NCBI RefSeq assembly: GCF_001424545.1 | Contig: NZ_LMQL01000010.1 | Coordinates: 874-64,873 of the forward strand | DNA from: Ramlibacter sp. Leaf400 | GTDB taxonomy: Bacteria; Pseudomonadota; Gammaproteobacteria; Burkholderiales; Burkholderiaceae_C | DNA: 64,000 nt | Reading direction: 5' to 3' | In this document: in pieces, positions 32,733 through 40,973 of the stretch | Position numbering within the stretch: the stretch's first letter is position 1 | Layout: every line of letters begins with the position of its first letter | Position numbers and translations under genes: made by a program | The notes under the pieces: model-generated | The model's database searches: none | What the model was told of the DNA's origin: nothing | The model's input: only the letters and a program-made list of their open reading frames with translations

Positions 32733-33455
32733 TCAACGCGTCGCCGCCCAGAGCATGGCCAGCCCCGACACCACCAGCAGCCCGTCGATCAGGAGGCGGA
32801 AGGTGTCCGGCGCGAGCCGCAGCACGACGTGGCGGCCGGCAAAAGCGCCGGCCATCAGGGACGAACCTGCCACCAGGCCCTCGATCACGACCTTCACCGG
32901 CAGCGCGCTCGAAGCCGCGAAGGTGGCGATCTTGGCGCCGTACACCGCCAGCGACGCGAGCGCTTCTGTGCCCAGCAGGCCGCCGCGTTCCAGGCCGTAG
33001 GCGGTGAACAGCGGCAGCTGCAGCGGCCCGGTGGAGACCACGATGCTGGTCAGGAACCCCAGGGGCGCGGCCAGAAGTGCCAGTTGCGGCAGCGACAGGC
33101 GCCCGCCCCGGCGCAGCAGCCGCCGCCGCGCCGGCACCATGGCCAGGAAGAACAGGCCGAGCGCCGTCTCGGCCCAGCCCTCGGGGATGGCCAGCAGGGT
33201 GCGCACGCCCAGCGCCGCGCAGGGCAGGGCGGCCACGCAGAAGGCGGCCGCGGCGCGCCAGTCCACTTCGCGGCGCCACGCCAGCACCCGTCCCAGGTTG
33301 CCCATGAAGGAGGCGATGGCCATCACCGGCACCGCTTCCACCGGCCCCCAGGCCAGCACCAGCACCGGCATGAGCACGATCGACGAGCCGGTGCCCACGA
33401 TGCCGCCGAGCGTGCCGCCCAGCAGGCCGAAGGCCAGCACCAGCAGGTAGTCCAT
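32733..33455 (-). CDS. TauE/SafE-type (TSUP) membrane permease, putative sulfite/organosulfonate exporter
   Basis: A multi-helix inner-membrane protein of 240 residues with seven or eight hydrophobic segments and the TauE/SafE repeat feature LLGGTLGGIVGTGSSIVLMPVLV near the N-terminus. Family members export sulfite, sulfoacetate or related anions. The position between the sulfate-binding-protein gene and cysE supports a sulfur link, but the substrate is not shown by the sequence. I chose the ATG at 33455 (MDYLLVLAFG); a TTG start at 33500 is in frame. It converges on sbp with a 13-base gap. Confidence 0.87.
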   Translation of the reverse strand: MDYLLVLAFGLLGGTLGGIVGTGSSIVLMPVLVLAWGPVEAVPVMAIASFMGNLGRVLAWRREVDWRAAAAFCVAALPCAALGVRTLLAIPEGWAETALGLFFLAMVPARRRLLRRGGRLSLPQLALLAAPLGFLTSIVVSTGPLQLPLFTAYGLERGGLLGTEALASLAVYGAKIATFAASSALPVKVVIEGLVAGSSLMAGAFAGRHVVLRLAPDTFRLLIDGLLVVSGLAMLWAATR

Positions 33456-33577
33456 CAGCGGCGCGGGGCCGGGAAGCTCGACATGGACGCACTCTAGCAA
33501 GCCATAGCCGCGCTGCCGGTGGGTGCGCTGGTTCTCCGGTATCTTCGCGGGTCCCAGAGCTTTCCGGATCCCGCACC

Positions 33578-34486
33578 ATGACCAGCTTCGACCTCCCCGA
33601 CCTCGTGCAGGGCCTGCGCGCCGCCCGGGGCGAGTGGCGCGATTCGCAGGGCCGGGCGCGCGACGTGGGCGGGCGCGAGCTGCCTTCGCCGCAGGCGCTC
33701 GAGCGCATCGTCGACCAGCTCAAGGGCGCCCTGTTCCCCATGCGGCTGGGCCCGCCCGACCTGCGCAACGAGACCGAGGACTTCTACGTCGGCCACACCC
33801 TGGACGCCGCGCTGCGGGCGCTGCACGCCCAGGTATTGCTGGAGGTCCGTCACGCGTCGCGGCAGTCGGAAATCTCGACCGACGCCGTGCAGGACCGGGC
33901 GTCGGGCCTGGTGCGCGAGTTCGCGCAGTCGCTGCCGGACATCCGCCGGCTGCTCGACACCGACGTGCTGGCCGCCTGGCAGGGCGACCCGGCCGCGCGC
34001 AGCGTGGACGAGGTGCTGCTGTGCTATCCCGGCGTGCTGGCCATGATCCACCACCGCCTGGCGCACCGGCTGTACCGGCTGGGGCTGCCGCTGCTGGCGC
34101 GCATCGTGGCCGAGATCGCCCACAGCCGCACCGGCATCGACATCCACCCGGGCGCCACCATAGGCCGCGGCTTCTTCATCGACCACGGCACCGGCGTCGT
34201 GATCGGCGAGACCGCGGTGATCGGCGAGCGCGTGCGGCTCTACCAGAACGTCACGCTGGGCGCCAAGCGCTTCCCCATCGCCGAGGACGGGCACCTGGCC
34301 AAGGGCCTGCCGCGCCACCCCATCGTCGAGGACGACGCGGTGATCTACGCCGGCGCGACGGTGCTGGGCCGCGTCACCATCGGCAAGGGCGCCGTGATCG
34401 GCGGCAACGTCTGGGTCACGCACGACGTGCCGGCCGGCGGCAGCGTGGCGCAGGCGCGAAACGACGAGGGCTGTGGGGTGAGCTGA
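33578..34486 (+). CDS. cysE: Serine O-acetyltransferase (EpsC/CysE family)
   Basis: This enzyme makes O-acetylserine, the acceptor for sulfide in cysteine synthesis and the co-inducer of CysB-type regulators. The C-terminal left-handed beta-helix holds hexapeptide repeats with the catalytic stretch EIAHSRTGIDIHPGATIGRG and IDHGTGVVIGETAVIG (His residues of the active site), then LYQNVTLGAKRF. The N-terminal helical domain is the long EpsC form, giving 302 residues. It completes the sulfur-assimilation block from sulfate uptake to cysteine precursors. It is divergent from the TauE/SafE gene. Confidence 0.93.
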   Translation: MTSFDLPDLVQGLRAARGEWRDSQGRARDVGGRELPSPQALERIVDQLKGALFPMRLGPPDLRNETEDFYVGHTLDAALRALHAQVLLEVRHASRQSEISTDAVQDRASGLVREFAQSLPDIRRLLDTDVLAAWQGDPAARSVDEVLLCYPGVLAMIHHRLAHRLYRLGLPLLARIVAEIAHSRTGIDIHPGATIGRGFFIDHGTGVVIGETAVIGERVRLYQNVTLGAKRFPIAEDGHLAKGLPRHPIVEDDAVIYAGATVLGRVTIGKGAVIGGNVWVTHDVPAGGSVAQARNDEGCGVS

Positions 34487-34496
34487 GGGCTCGCGG

Positions 34497-34700
34497 TCAG
34501 GCCGACGGACGCAATTCCGCGCGGCGACCGATCTGGCCGTAGATCTCCGCGTGCATCCTGTCCGCCTGCTCGCGCAGTGCGCGGGCCTGCTGCTGCAGCT
34601 TCTTGCGGACGTCACCACCTTCCAGGGCGGCCTGGCGTTCGGCGTCGCGCGCGGCGCCGTGGGCGGCGCCCCAGCGCTGGAGTTGCTGGACCTGGTCCAT
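34497..34700 (-). CDS. Hypothetical small helical protein
   Basis: A 67-residue frame (MDQVQQLQRWGAAHGAARDA at its start) rich in Gln, Ala, Arg and Glu, probably one or two amphipathic helices or a short coiled coil (RKKLQQQARALREQADRMHAE). An AGGGAACG ribosome site precedes the ATG. It has no signal peptide or recognised domain. It fills most of the gap between cysE and pyrD, converging on cysE. It may be real; support is from the ribosome site and amino-acid composition only. Confidence 0.5.
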   Translation of the reverse strand: MDQVQQLQRWGAAHGAARDAERQAALEGGDVRKKLQQQARALREQADRMHAEIYGQIGRRAELRPSA

Positions 34701-34825
34701 GTGTTCGTTCCCTGAGTCTTCTACGTGCAGAGGCGAGTGTCCGCGCCGGGGCCGCAGCTTGGCTATCGGCGCAGCGCACGGGTGTGCGTCAGCGGTGGCT
34801 TACGTGAAGTCCCGGGGTGCTTCGC

Positions 34826-35878
34826 TCAGGCACTGCGTGCGCGCATCCGCTTCAAGGCCGAGGCGGCTTGCCCCACCAGCGCCGGGCCCTTGTAGATCAG
34901 GCCCGTGTAGATCTGCACCACGTCGGCGCCGGCCCGCACCTTGGAGACCGCGTCTTCCGCGCTGAGGACACCGCCCACCCCGATGATCGGAAAACCCGTG
35001 CCTAGCGCGGCGCGCAGTTGCGAGATCACGCGGTTGCTCGCCGCCAGCACCGGCGCGCCGCTCAGCCCGCCGGTCTCTTGCGCGTGCGGCAGGCCCTGCA
35101 CGGCTTCGCGCGAGATGGTGGTGTTGGTGGCGATCACGCCGTCCATGCCGTGGCGGCGCAGCGTGGCCGCGATCACGTCGACCTGCGCTTCGTCCAGGTC
35201 GGGGGCGATCTTCACGAAGACGGGCACGCGCCGGCCGTGGGTACGGGCCAGCGTCTCGCGGCGCTCGGCCACGGCGCCCAGCAGCGCGTCCAGCGCCTCG
35301 TCGGACTGCAGAGCGCGCAGGTTCTTGGTGTTGGGGCTGGAGATGTTGACCGTCACGTAGTCGGCGTGCGGGTACACGCCTTCCAGGCCGGTGAGGTAGT
35401 CGCGCGTGGCCTCCTCGATCGGCGTGGCGGCGTTCTTGCCGATGTTCAGGCCCAGGATGCGGCCGCGCTGGCGGAAGGACGAACGCTTCACGTTGGCCAG
35501 GAAGGCGTCGAGGCCGTCGTTGTTGAAGCCCAGCCGGTTGATCAGCGCGTTGGCCTGCGGCAGGCGGAACATGCGCGGCTTGGGATTGCCCGGCTGCGGC
35601 TTCGGGGTGACGGTGCCGACCTCGACGAAGCCGAAGCCCATCGCGCCCAGGCCGTCGATGCATCGCGCGTTCTTGTCCAGCCCGGCCGCCAGGCCCACGC
35701 GGTTGGGAAATTTCAGCCCGGCCAGTTCCACGGGATCGTCCACCGCCGCCGAACACCACGCCCAGGCCAGCGGCGTGCCCTGCAGCCGGGCCAGCGATTC
35801 CATCGTGAGGTCGTGCGCGGCCTCGGGGTCCAGGCCGAAGAGGAAGGGGCGCGCAAGCGAGTAGGGCAGCAGGGGCAT
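34826..35878 (-). CDS. pyrD: Dihydroorotate dehydrogenase (quinone), class 2
   Basis: PyrD oxidises dihydroorotate to orotate at the inner membrane, passing electrons to quinone. The class 2 N-terminal amphipathic segment ([20 protein letters not shown]) precedes the barrel with [40 protein letters not shown], and the FMN/substrate motif [15 protein letters not shown]. The catalytic serine region and the C-terminal [27 protein letters not shown] are also present. I chose the ATG at 35878 (350 residues). It is divergent from rpiA, with a 44-base gap. Confidence 0.95.
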   Translation of the reverse strand: MPLLPYSLARPFLFGLDPEAAHDLTMESLARLQGTPLAWAWCSAAVDDPVELAGLKFPNRVGLAAGLDKNARCIDGLGAMGFGFVEVGTVTPKPQPGNPKPRMFRLPQANALINRLGFNNDGLDAFLANVKRSSFRQRGRILGLNIGKNAATPIEEATRDYLTGLEGVYPHADYVTVNISSPNTKNLRALQSDEALDALLGAVAERRETLARTHGRRVPVFVKIAPDLDEAQVDVIAATLRRHGMDGVIATNTTISREAVQGLPHAQETGGLSGAPVLAASNRVISQLRAALGTGFPIIGVGGVLSAEDAVSKVRAGADVVQIYTGLIYKGPALVGQAASALKRMRARSA

Positions 35879-35922
35879 GGATAATCCGTCGCGATTTCTT
35901 TCGATCAACCGAGGATTGTCGC

Positions 35923-36594
35923 GTGACCCAGGATGAACTGAAGGCCCTCGTGGGCCAGGCCGCCTTGCAGTACGTGGTGCAGGGCGAGATCGTGGGCGTG
36001 GGGACCGGCTCCACGGTGAACAAGTTCATCGAGGCGCTGGCCGGCATCAAGGACCGCATCCGCGGCGCCGTCTCCAGCTCGGTGGCGTCCACCGAGCGGC
36101 TGCGCGCCATCGGCGTGCCGGTGTTCGATGCCAACGAGGTCGGCGAGCTGGCCGTCTACATCGACGGCGCCGACGAGATCGACGGCGGCGGCCACATGAT
36201 CAAGGGCGGCGGCGCGGCGCTCACGCGCGAGAAAATCGTTGCGGCGCAGTCCCGTTCCTTCGTCTGCATCGCCGACGAATCCAAGCTGGTGAACGCGCTG
36301 GGGAATTTTCCGGTGCCGGTGGAAGTGGTGCCGATGGCGGCCGGGCGGGTCACCCGCCAGTTCGCCGCGATGGGCGGCCGCGCCACGCTGCGCATGAAGG
36401 ACGGCGCACCCCTGGTGACGGACAACGGCCAGCACATCCTGGACGTCTCGGGCCTTTCGATCACGCAGCCGGTCGCCTTCGAGAGCGAGGTGAACCAGTG
36501 GCCGGGGGTGGTGACGGTGGGCGTGTTCGCCCACCAGAAGGCTTCGGTCTGCCTGCTCGGCACGGCGAGCGGCGTGCGGACGCTGAAGTTCTAG
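35923..36594 (+). CDS. rpiA: Ribose-5-phosphate isomerase A
   Basis: RpiA interconverts ribose 5-phosphate and ribulose 5-phosphate in the pentose phosphate pathway. Family motifs visible are [16 protein letters not shown] (phosphate-binding GTGST), [27 protein letters not shown] with the catalytic DGADE and KGGG segments, and [11 protein letters not shown]. At 223 residues the size is standard. Translation starts at a GTG with GAGG upstream. It is close to pyrD (divergent), so pyrimidine and pentose-phosphate genes may share a control region. Confidence 0.95.
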   Translation: MTQDELKALVGQAALQYVVQGEIVGVGTGSTVNKFIEALAGIKDRIRGAVSSSVASTERLRAIGVPVFDANEVGELAVYIDGADEIDGGGHMIKGGGAALTREKIVAAQSRSFVCIADESKLVNALGNFPVPVEVVPMAAGRVTRQFAAMGGRATLRMKDGAPLVTDNGQHILDVSGLSITQPVAFESEVNQWPGVVTVGVFAHQKASVCLLGTASGVRTLKF

Positions 36595-36595
36595 C

Positions 36596-37267
36596 TCAGA
36601 ACCTGATGCCCGCAGGGTTGCTGCCGGTGGGGCCCTGCGGCGCCGGGGTCGACGGCGCGGTGGCGGCGGGCGCCGACTCGGGCGCGGCCGCGGTTTCGGC
36701 GGGGCGCACCGGCTGCGCGGTCACCAGCGGCGTGGCGGCCGGCGGGCGGTAGCCGACCGGCAGCAGCGAGTTGCGCGGGTAGCCGGCGGCGTCCAGGAAC
36801 TGCGACCACTCCGTTTCCGAGTAGCCCTTGAGCTGCTGCGCGCCGACGGTGAGCAGCGGCAGCGCGCCGCTTCCGCCGCTCAGGCGGTTGAGCGCCTCGA
36901 TGTCTTCGGCGCTGGTCACGGTCTTCTCGACGAAGGGGATGCCGCGCTGCGACAGGAAGCTGCGGCCGGAGCTGCAGGGGGCGCAGCTGGGGCCGGCGTA
37001 GAGCGTGACCGGGTAGCGGCTGGCGACCTGGCGCAGCTCGAAGGGCAGGGCGCCGCCGGGGGCGGCCGCGCCTGCCCGGCCCGGTGGGGTCCCAGCGGCT
37101 GCGGGGGCGGCCTTCACGGCCGGATCGACCGGGGGCTTGTCGGAGAAGGTGACCTTGCCGTCGGGACCGACGATGCGAAAGACCTGCTGCGCACCGGCGG
37201 CGCCGGCGATGGCGGCCACGGCGAGAACGGCCATTCGGGCCGCATGAAAGGCTCTCGAAGACGACAT
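36596..37267 (-). CDS. Secreted DUF4124/glutaredoxin-like domain protein
   Basis: A 223-residue exported protein. The signal peptide (ending AGAAGAQ) is followed by a DUF4124 segment (VFRIVGPDGKVTFSDKPP). A glutaredoxin-like domain comes next with a CAPC redox motif (LYAGPSCAPCSSGRSFLSQRG), the cis-Pro region GALPLLTVG and a GYSETEW helix. The C-terminus is a long Ala/Pro/Thr-rich tail. It is probably a periplasmic thiol-disulfide protein; the partner is unknown. It converges on rpiA with one base between the genes. Confidence 0.82.
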   Translation of the reverse strand: MSSSRAFHAARMAVLAVAAIAGAAGAQQVFRIVGPDGKVTFSDKPPVDPAVKAAPAAAGTPPGRAGAAAPGGALPFELRQVASRYPVTLYAGPSCAPCSSGRSFLSQRGIPFVEKTVTSAEDIEALNRLSGGSGALPLLTVGAQQLKGYSETEWSQFLDAAGYPRNSLLPVGYRPPAATPLVTAQPVRPAETAAAPESAPAATAPSTPAPQGPTGSNPAGIRF

Positions 37268-37303
37268 GACACCCCTCCTCATTTCGCTTTTTACGGACTA
37301 CGG

Positions 37304-39364
37304 TCAGGCCATGCCCTGGTGCCGCAGCAGAGCGTCCAGTGTGGGCTCGCGCCCGCGGAACGCCTTGAACGACTCCATCGCCGCCCGGCTGCCGCCCGAC
37401 TCCAGGATGGCCTGCCGGTATTTTCGCCCGGTTTCCACGCTGGGGGAACCATCCGCGCCGGCCGTTTCCTCAAATGCCGCATAGGCGTCGGCGGAAAGCA
37501 CCTCCGCCCACTTGTAGCTGTAATAGCCCGCCGCGTAGCCGCCGGAGAAGACGTGGCTGAAGGTGTGGGCCGTGCGGCTGAATTCCGGCGGCTGCAGCAC
37601 CGCCACCTCTTCGCGCACCTTGCGCAGCAGCGGCATGAAGTCCTGGGCCGGGTCGTGCTGGGTGTGCAGCAGCATGTCGAACAGGGCGAACTCGATCTGC
37701 CGCAGCGTGGCCAGCCCGCTCTGGAAATTGCGCGCCGCCATCATCTTGTCGAACAGCTCGCGCGGCAGCGGCTCGCCCGTCTCCACGTGGGCCGTCATGT
37801 GGCGCAGCACCGCCCATTCCCAGCAGAAGTTCTCCATGAACTGGCTGGGGAGTTCGACCGCGTCCCATTCCACGCCGCTGATGCCCGAGACGTCGCGCTC
37901 GTTCACGCGGGTGAGCATGTGGTGCAGGCCGTGGCCGGACTCGTGGAACAGGGTGATCACGTCGTCGTGGGTGAGCAGCGCCGGCTTGCCGTCCACGCCT
38001 TCGGCGAAGTTGCACACCAGGTGCGCCACCGGCGTCTGCAGGCGACCGTCGTCGGGGCGCAGCCAGCGGGCGCGCACGTCGTCCATCCAGGCGCCGCCCC
38101 GCTTTCCGGTGCGGGCCGACGGGTCCAGGTAGAACTGGCCCACGCGCTCGGTGTTGACGTGGTCGGTCGCGTCCTTGTGCTCGCGCTCGATCCGGTAGAA
38201 CTCCACGCACGGGTTCCACACCGGGGCGTAGTCGCGGCGGATCACCACCTCGAACAGCGTCTCGACGATCTTGAAGAGGCCCGCCAGCACCTTGGGTGCC
38301 GGGAAGTACTGCTTGACCTCCTGCTCGCTGAACGAGTAGCGCTCTTCCTTGAGCTTCTCGCCGATGTAGCTCCAGTCCCAGGGCTGCGGATCGTGGATGC
38401 CGAGCTTGTCGGCGGCGAAGGCGCGCATGTCGGCCACGTCCTGTTCGGCGAAGGGGCGGGCCTTGGCCGCCAGCTCGCGCAGGAAGCCGATCACCTGCTC
38501 GGGCGACTCCGCCATCTTGGGCACGACCGAGACCTCGCCGAAGTTGCGGTAGCCGAGCAGCTGCGCTTCTTCCTTGCGCAGCGCCAGGATCTCGCGGATG
38601 CCCTCGCTGTTGTCGAACTTGCGGAACTCCGGCGGCGCCTGGTCGCTGGCCCGCGTGACGTAGGCGCGGTACATGCGCTGGCGCAGCCCGCGGTGGTGGG
38701 CGAACTGCATGACGGGCAGGTAGCTCGGCATCTTCAGCGTGAGCTTGTGGCCGTCCTTCTCCTCGGCCTGCGCGGCGGCGCGGGCGCCGTGGATCACGTC
38801 CTCCGGCACCCCGTCCAGCTCCTCCAGCGAGGCGTAGTACGAGAAGGCGTCGGTCGCGTCCAGGGCGTTCTCGCTGAATTTCTGCGACAGCTCGGCCTGG
38901 CGTTCCTGGATGGCGGCGTAGCGCTCCTTGGCCGCACCCTGCAGCTCGGCGCCGCCGAGGACGAAGTTGCGGATCGCGTTCTTCAGCGCCTGCCGCTGCT
39001 CCCCGTTGAGGGCGGCCGGATCGATCGCCTTGTACTTGGCGTAGAGCCGCTCGTCCGATCCCAGCCGCGTCCAGAAGTCGGTGACGCGCGGCAGCGCCTC
39101 GTTGTACGCGGCTCGCAGCTCGGGCGTGTCGGCGACGTTGTTGAGATGGCCCACCGCACCCCAGGCGCGGCTCAGGCGTTCGGTGGTGCAGTCCAGCCGG
39201 GCGGACAAGGCCTTCCAGTCGGCGGGGAAATCGGGGGCGACCACGGCCTCGAGCGCGGCCTGGCTCTCGGCCAGCAGGGCGTCGACGGCGGGGGCGACGT
39301 GCTGCGGCTGGATCTGGTCGAAAAGCGGCAGATCGTGGAAATCGAGCAGGGGATTGGTGGGCAT
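37304..39364 (-). CDS. prlC: Oligopeptidase A (M3 metallopeptidase)
   Basis: This cytoplasmic zinc peptidase degrades short peptides, including signal peptide fragments. The zinc-binding motif HESGHGLHHML (HExxH with Ser in place of the usual Phe) is followed by the third ligand Glu region GVEWDAVELPSQFMENF. At 686 residues from ATG 39364 (MPTNPLLDFHDLPLFDQIQP) it has the expected size. The C-terminal GREPTLDALLRHQGM motif is shared by PrlC proteins. It lies between the glutaredoxin-like gene and folD, all on the minus strand. Confidence 0.95.
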   Translation of the reverse strand: MPTNPLLDFHDLPLFDQIQPQHVAPAVDALLAESQAALEAVVAPDFPADWKALSARLDCTTERLSRAWGAVGHLNNVADTPELRAAYNEALPRVTDFWTRLGSDERLYAKYKAIDPAALNGEQRQALKNAIRNFVLGGAELQGAAKERYAAIQERQAELSQKFSENALDATDAFSYYASLEELDGVPEDVIHGARAAAQAEEKDGHKLTLKMPSYLPVMQFAHHRGLRQRMYRAYVTRASDQAPPEFRKFDNSEGIREILALRKEEAQLLGYRNFGEVSVVPKMAESPEQVIGFLRELAAKARPFAEQDVADMRAFAADKLGIHDPQPWDWSYIGEKLKEERYSFSEQEVKQYFPAPKVLAGLFKIVETLFEVVIRRDYAPVWNPCVEFYRIEREHKDATDHVNTERVGQFYLDPSARTGKRGGAWMDDVRARWLRPDDGRLQTPVAHLVCNFAEGVDGKPALLTHDDVITLFHESGHGLHHMLTRVNERDVSGISGVEWDAVELPSQFMENFCWEWAVLRHMTAHVETGEPLPRELFDKMMAARNFQSGLATLRQIEFALFDMLLHTQHDPAQDFMPLLRKVREEVAVLQPPEFSRTAHTFSHVFSGGYAAGYYSYKWAEVLSADAYAAFEETAGADGSPSVETGRKYRQAILESGGSRAAMESFKAFRGREPTLDALLRHQGMA

Positions 39365-39433
39365 GGCACCCATTTTGCGGCAGGCCCGCCGTCTTCAACC
39401 GACGGCCGGGATTGCCGATCCTGATCGCCGCGA

Positions 39434-40285
39434 TCAACCGGCGGCGCGTTCGGCCGCTTCCAGCGTGTTCACCAGCAGCATGGCGCGGGTCATCGGCCCG
39501 ACGCCGCCGGGCACGGGCGTGACCCAGCCGGCCACCTGCCGCACGCCCTCGAAGTCCACGTCGCCGCAGAGCTTGCCCTCGTCGTTGCGGTTCATGCCGA
39601 CGTCGATGACCACCGCGCCGGGTTTGACCATGTCGGCCGTCAGCACGTTGCGCTTGCCGACGGCGGCCACGACCACGTCGGCCTGCAGGGTGTGGGCCTT
39701 CAGGTCCCGGGTCGCGCTGTGGCAGACCGTGACAGTGGCGTTCTTCTGCAACAGCATCAGCGCCATCGGCTTGCCGACGATGTTGCTGCGCCCGATCACC
39801 ACCGCGTGCTTGCCGCGCAGGTCGTAGCCGATGTCCTCCAGCATCTTCATGCAGCCATAGGGCGTGCAGGGCCAGAAGCCGGGCTGGCCGGTGACCAGCG
39901 CGCCGGCGCTGGCGACGTGGAAGCCGTCGACGTCCTTGGCCGGCGAGATGGTCTCGATGACCTTGCTGGCGTCCATGTGCCTGGGCAAGGGCAGCTGCAC
40001 CAGGATGCCGTGGACCTTCGGGTCGGCGTTGAGGGCCTGGATGCGGTCCAGCAGCGCGGCTTCGGTCAGGTCGGCCGGGTAGGTCTCGAGCGTGGCTTGG
40101 AGGCCGGTCTCGGTGCTGTCGTTGACCTTGTGGCGGGTGTAGACCTGGCTGGCCGGGTCGGTGCCCACGAGGATGATGGCCAGGGCCGGCTGGACGCCGC
40201 GGGCCTTCAGGGCCTGGGTGCGGCCGGCGACTTCGGCGCGGATGCGCTTGGCCAGCGCGTTGCCGTCGATGAGTTGTGCGGTCAT
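39434..40285 (-). CDS. folD: Bifunctional methylenetetrahydrofolate dehydrogenase/cyclohydrolase
   Basis: FolD interconverts 5,10-methylene-, methenyl- and 10-formyl-tetrahydrofolate using NADP. The visible motifs are [14 protein letters not shown] (catalytic Lys), [13 protein letters not shown], the Rossmann element [16 protein letters not shown] and the C-terminal [16 protein letters not shown]. It is 283 residues, the usual length. It lies on the minus strand downstream of the FixJ-type regulator and histidine kinase genes, separated from them by 58 bases. Confidence 0.96.
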   Translation of the reverse strand: MTAQLIDGNALAKRIRAEVAGRTQALKARGVQPALAIILVGTDPASQVYTRHKVNDSTETGLQATLETYPADLTEAALLDRIQALNADPKVHGILVQLPLPRHMDASKVIETISPAKDVDGFHVASAGALVTGQPGFWPCTPYGCMKMLEDIGYDLRGKHAVVIGRSNIVGKPMALMLLQKNATVTVCHSATRDLKAHTLQADVVVAAVGKRNVLTADMVKPGAVVIDVGMNRNDEGKLCGDVDFEGVRQVAGWVTPVPGGVGPMTRAMLLVNTLEAAERAAG

Positions 40286-40343
40286 GGGAGGGTTGCGCGA
40301 GGGCCGCGCGCGCCAGGTCCGCGGCGCGCGGGCGGGCGGGCCG

Positions 40344-40973
40344 TCAGGCCTTGGCCGGGTGGTTCTGGCCGAGGGCGATCTTCAGGAGGTCGGCCACCGT
40401 GTTGGCGTTGAGCTTTTCCATGATGTTGGCGCGGTGCGCCTCCACCGTCTTGATGCTGATGCCCAGGTCGTCGGCGATCTGCTTGTTCAGGCGGCCGGCG
40501 ACGATGCGCTCGAGCACCTGCGCCTCGCGGCTCGTGAGCTTGGACAGCAGGGCGTCGCGGCTGGCGGCGCTCTGGTACTCGGCGAAGGCGCCCTTGGCGT
40601 GTTCGAGCATGCGCTCGACCAGGCCGACCAGCTCCTCCTCCTTGAAAGGCTTCTGGATGAAGTCCATCGCGCCCTTCTTCATCGTGTTCACCGCCATCGG
40701 CACGTCGCCGTGGCCGGTGATGAAGACGATGGGCAGTGGCGACTTGCGCTCGAGCAGCCGGTCCTGCAGTTCCAGGCCCGTCATGCCGGCCATGCGGATG
40801 TCGACGATCAGGCAGGCGACTTCGCGGGGGTCGTAGCGGGAAAGAAAAGATTCGGCCGACTCGAAGCAGCGGACGCGGTAGTCCTTGCCCTCGAGCAGCC
40901 ATTGCAGCGAGTCGCGAACGGCCTCGTCGTCATCGACCACATACACGGTGCCCTTCTTCGGGATCAGGCTCAT
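40344..40973 (-). CDS. FixJ/TtrR-type response regulator
   Basis: This two-component response regulator of 209 residues has a receiver domain with [14 protein letters not shown], the phospho-acceptor Asp58 in [13 protein letters not shown], the switch in [15 protein letters not shown] and Lys in FIQKPFKEE. The C-terminal LuxR/FixJ helix-turn-helix contains [15 protein letters not shown] and [17 protein letters not shown]. It is translated from an ATG overlapping the stop of its histidine kinase gene (ATGA, 40970-40973). The pair is divergent from the pyruvate dehydrogenase operon and may regulate it, though the target is not shown. Confidence 0.93.
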   Translation of the reverse strand: MSLIPKKGTVYVVDDDEAVRDSLQWLLEGKDYRVRCFESAESFLSRYDPREVACLIVDIRMAGMTGLELQDRLLERKSPLPIVFITGHGDVPMAVNTMKKGAMDFIQKPFKEEELVGLVERMLEHAKGAFAEYQSAASRDALLSKLTSREAQVLERIVAGRLNKQIADDLGISIKTVEAHRANIMEKLNANTVADLLKIALGQNHPAKA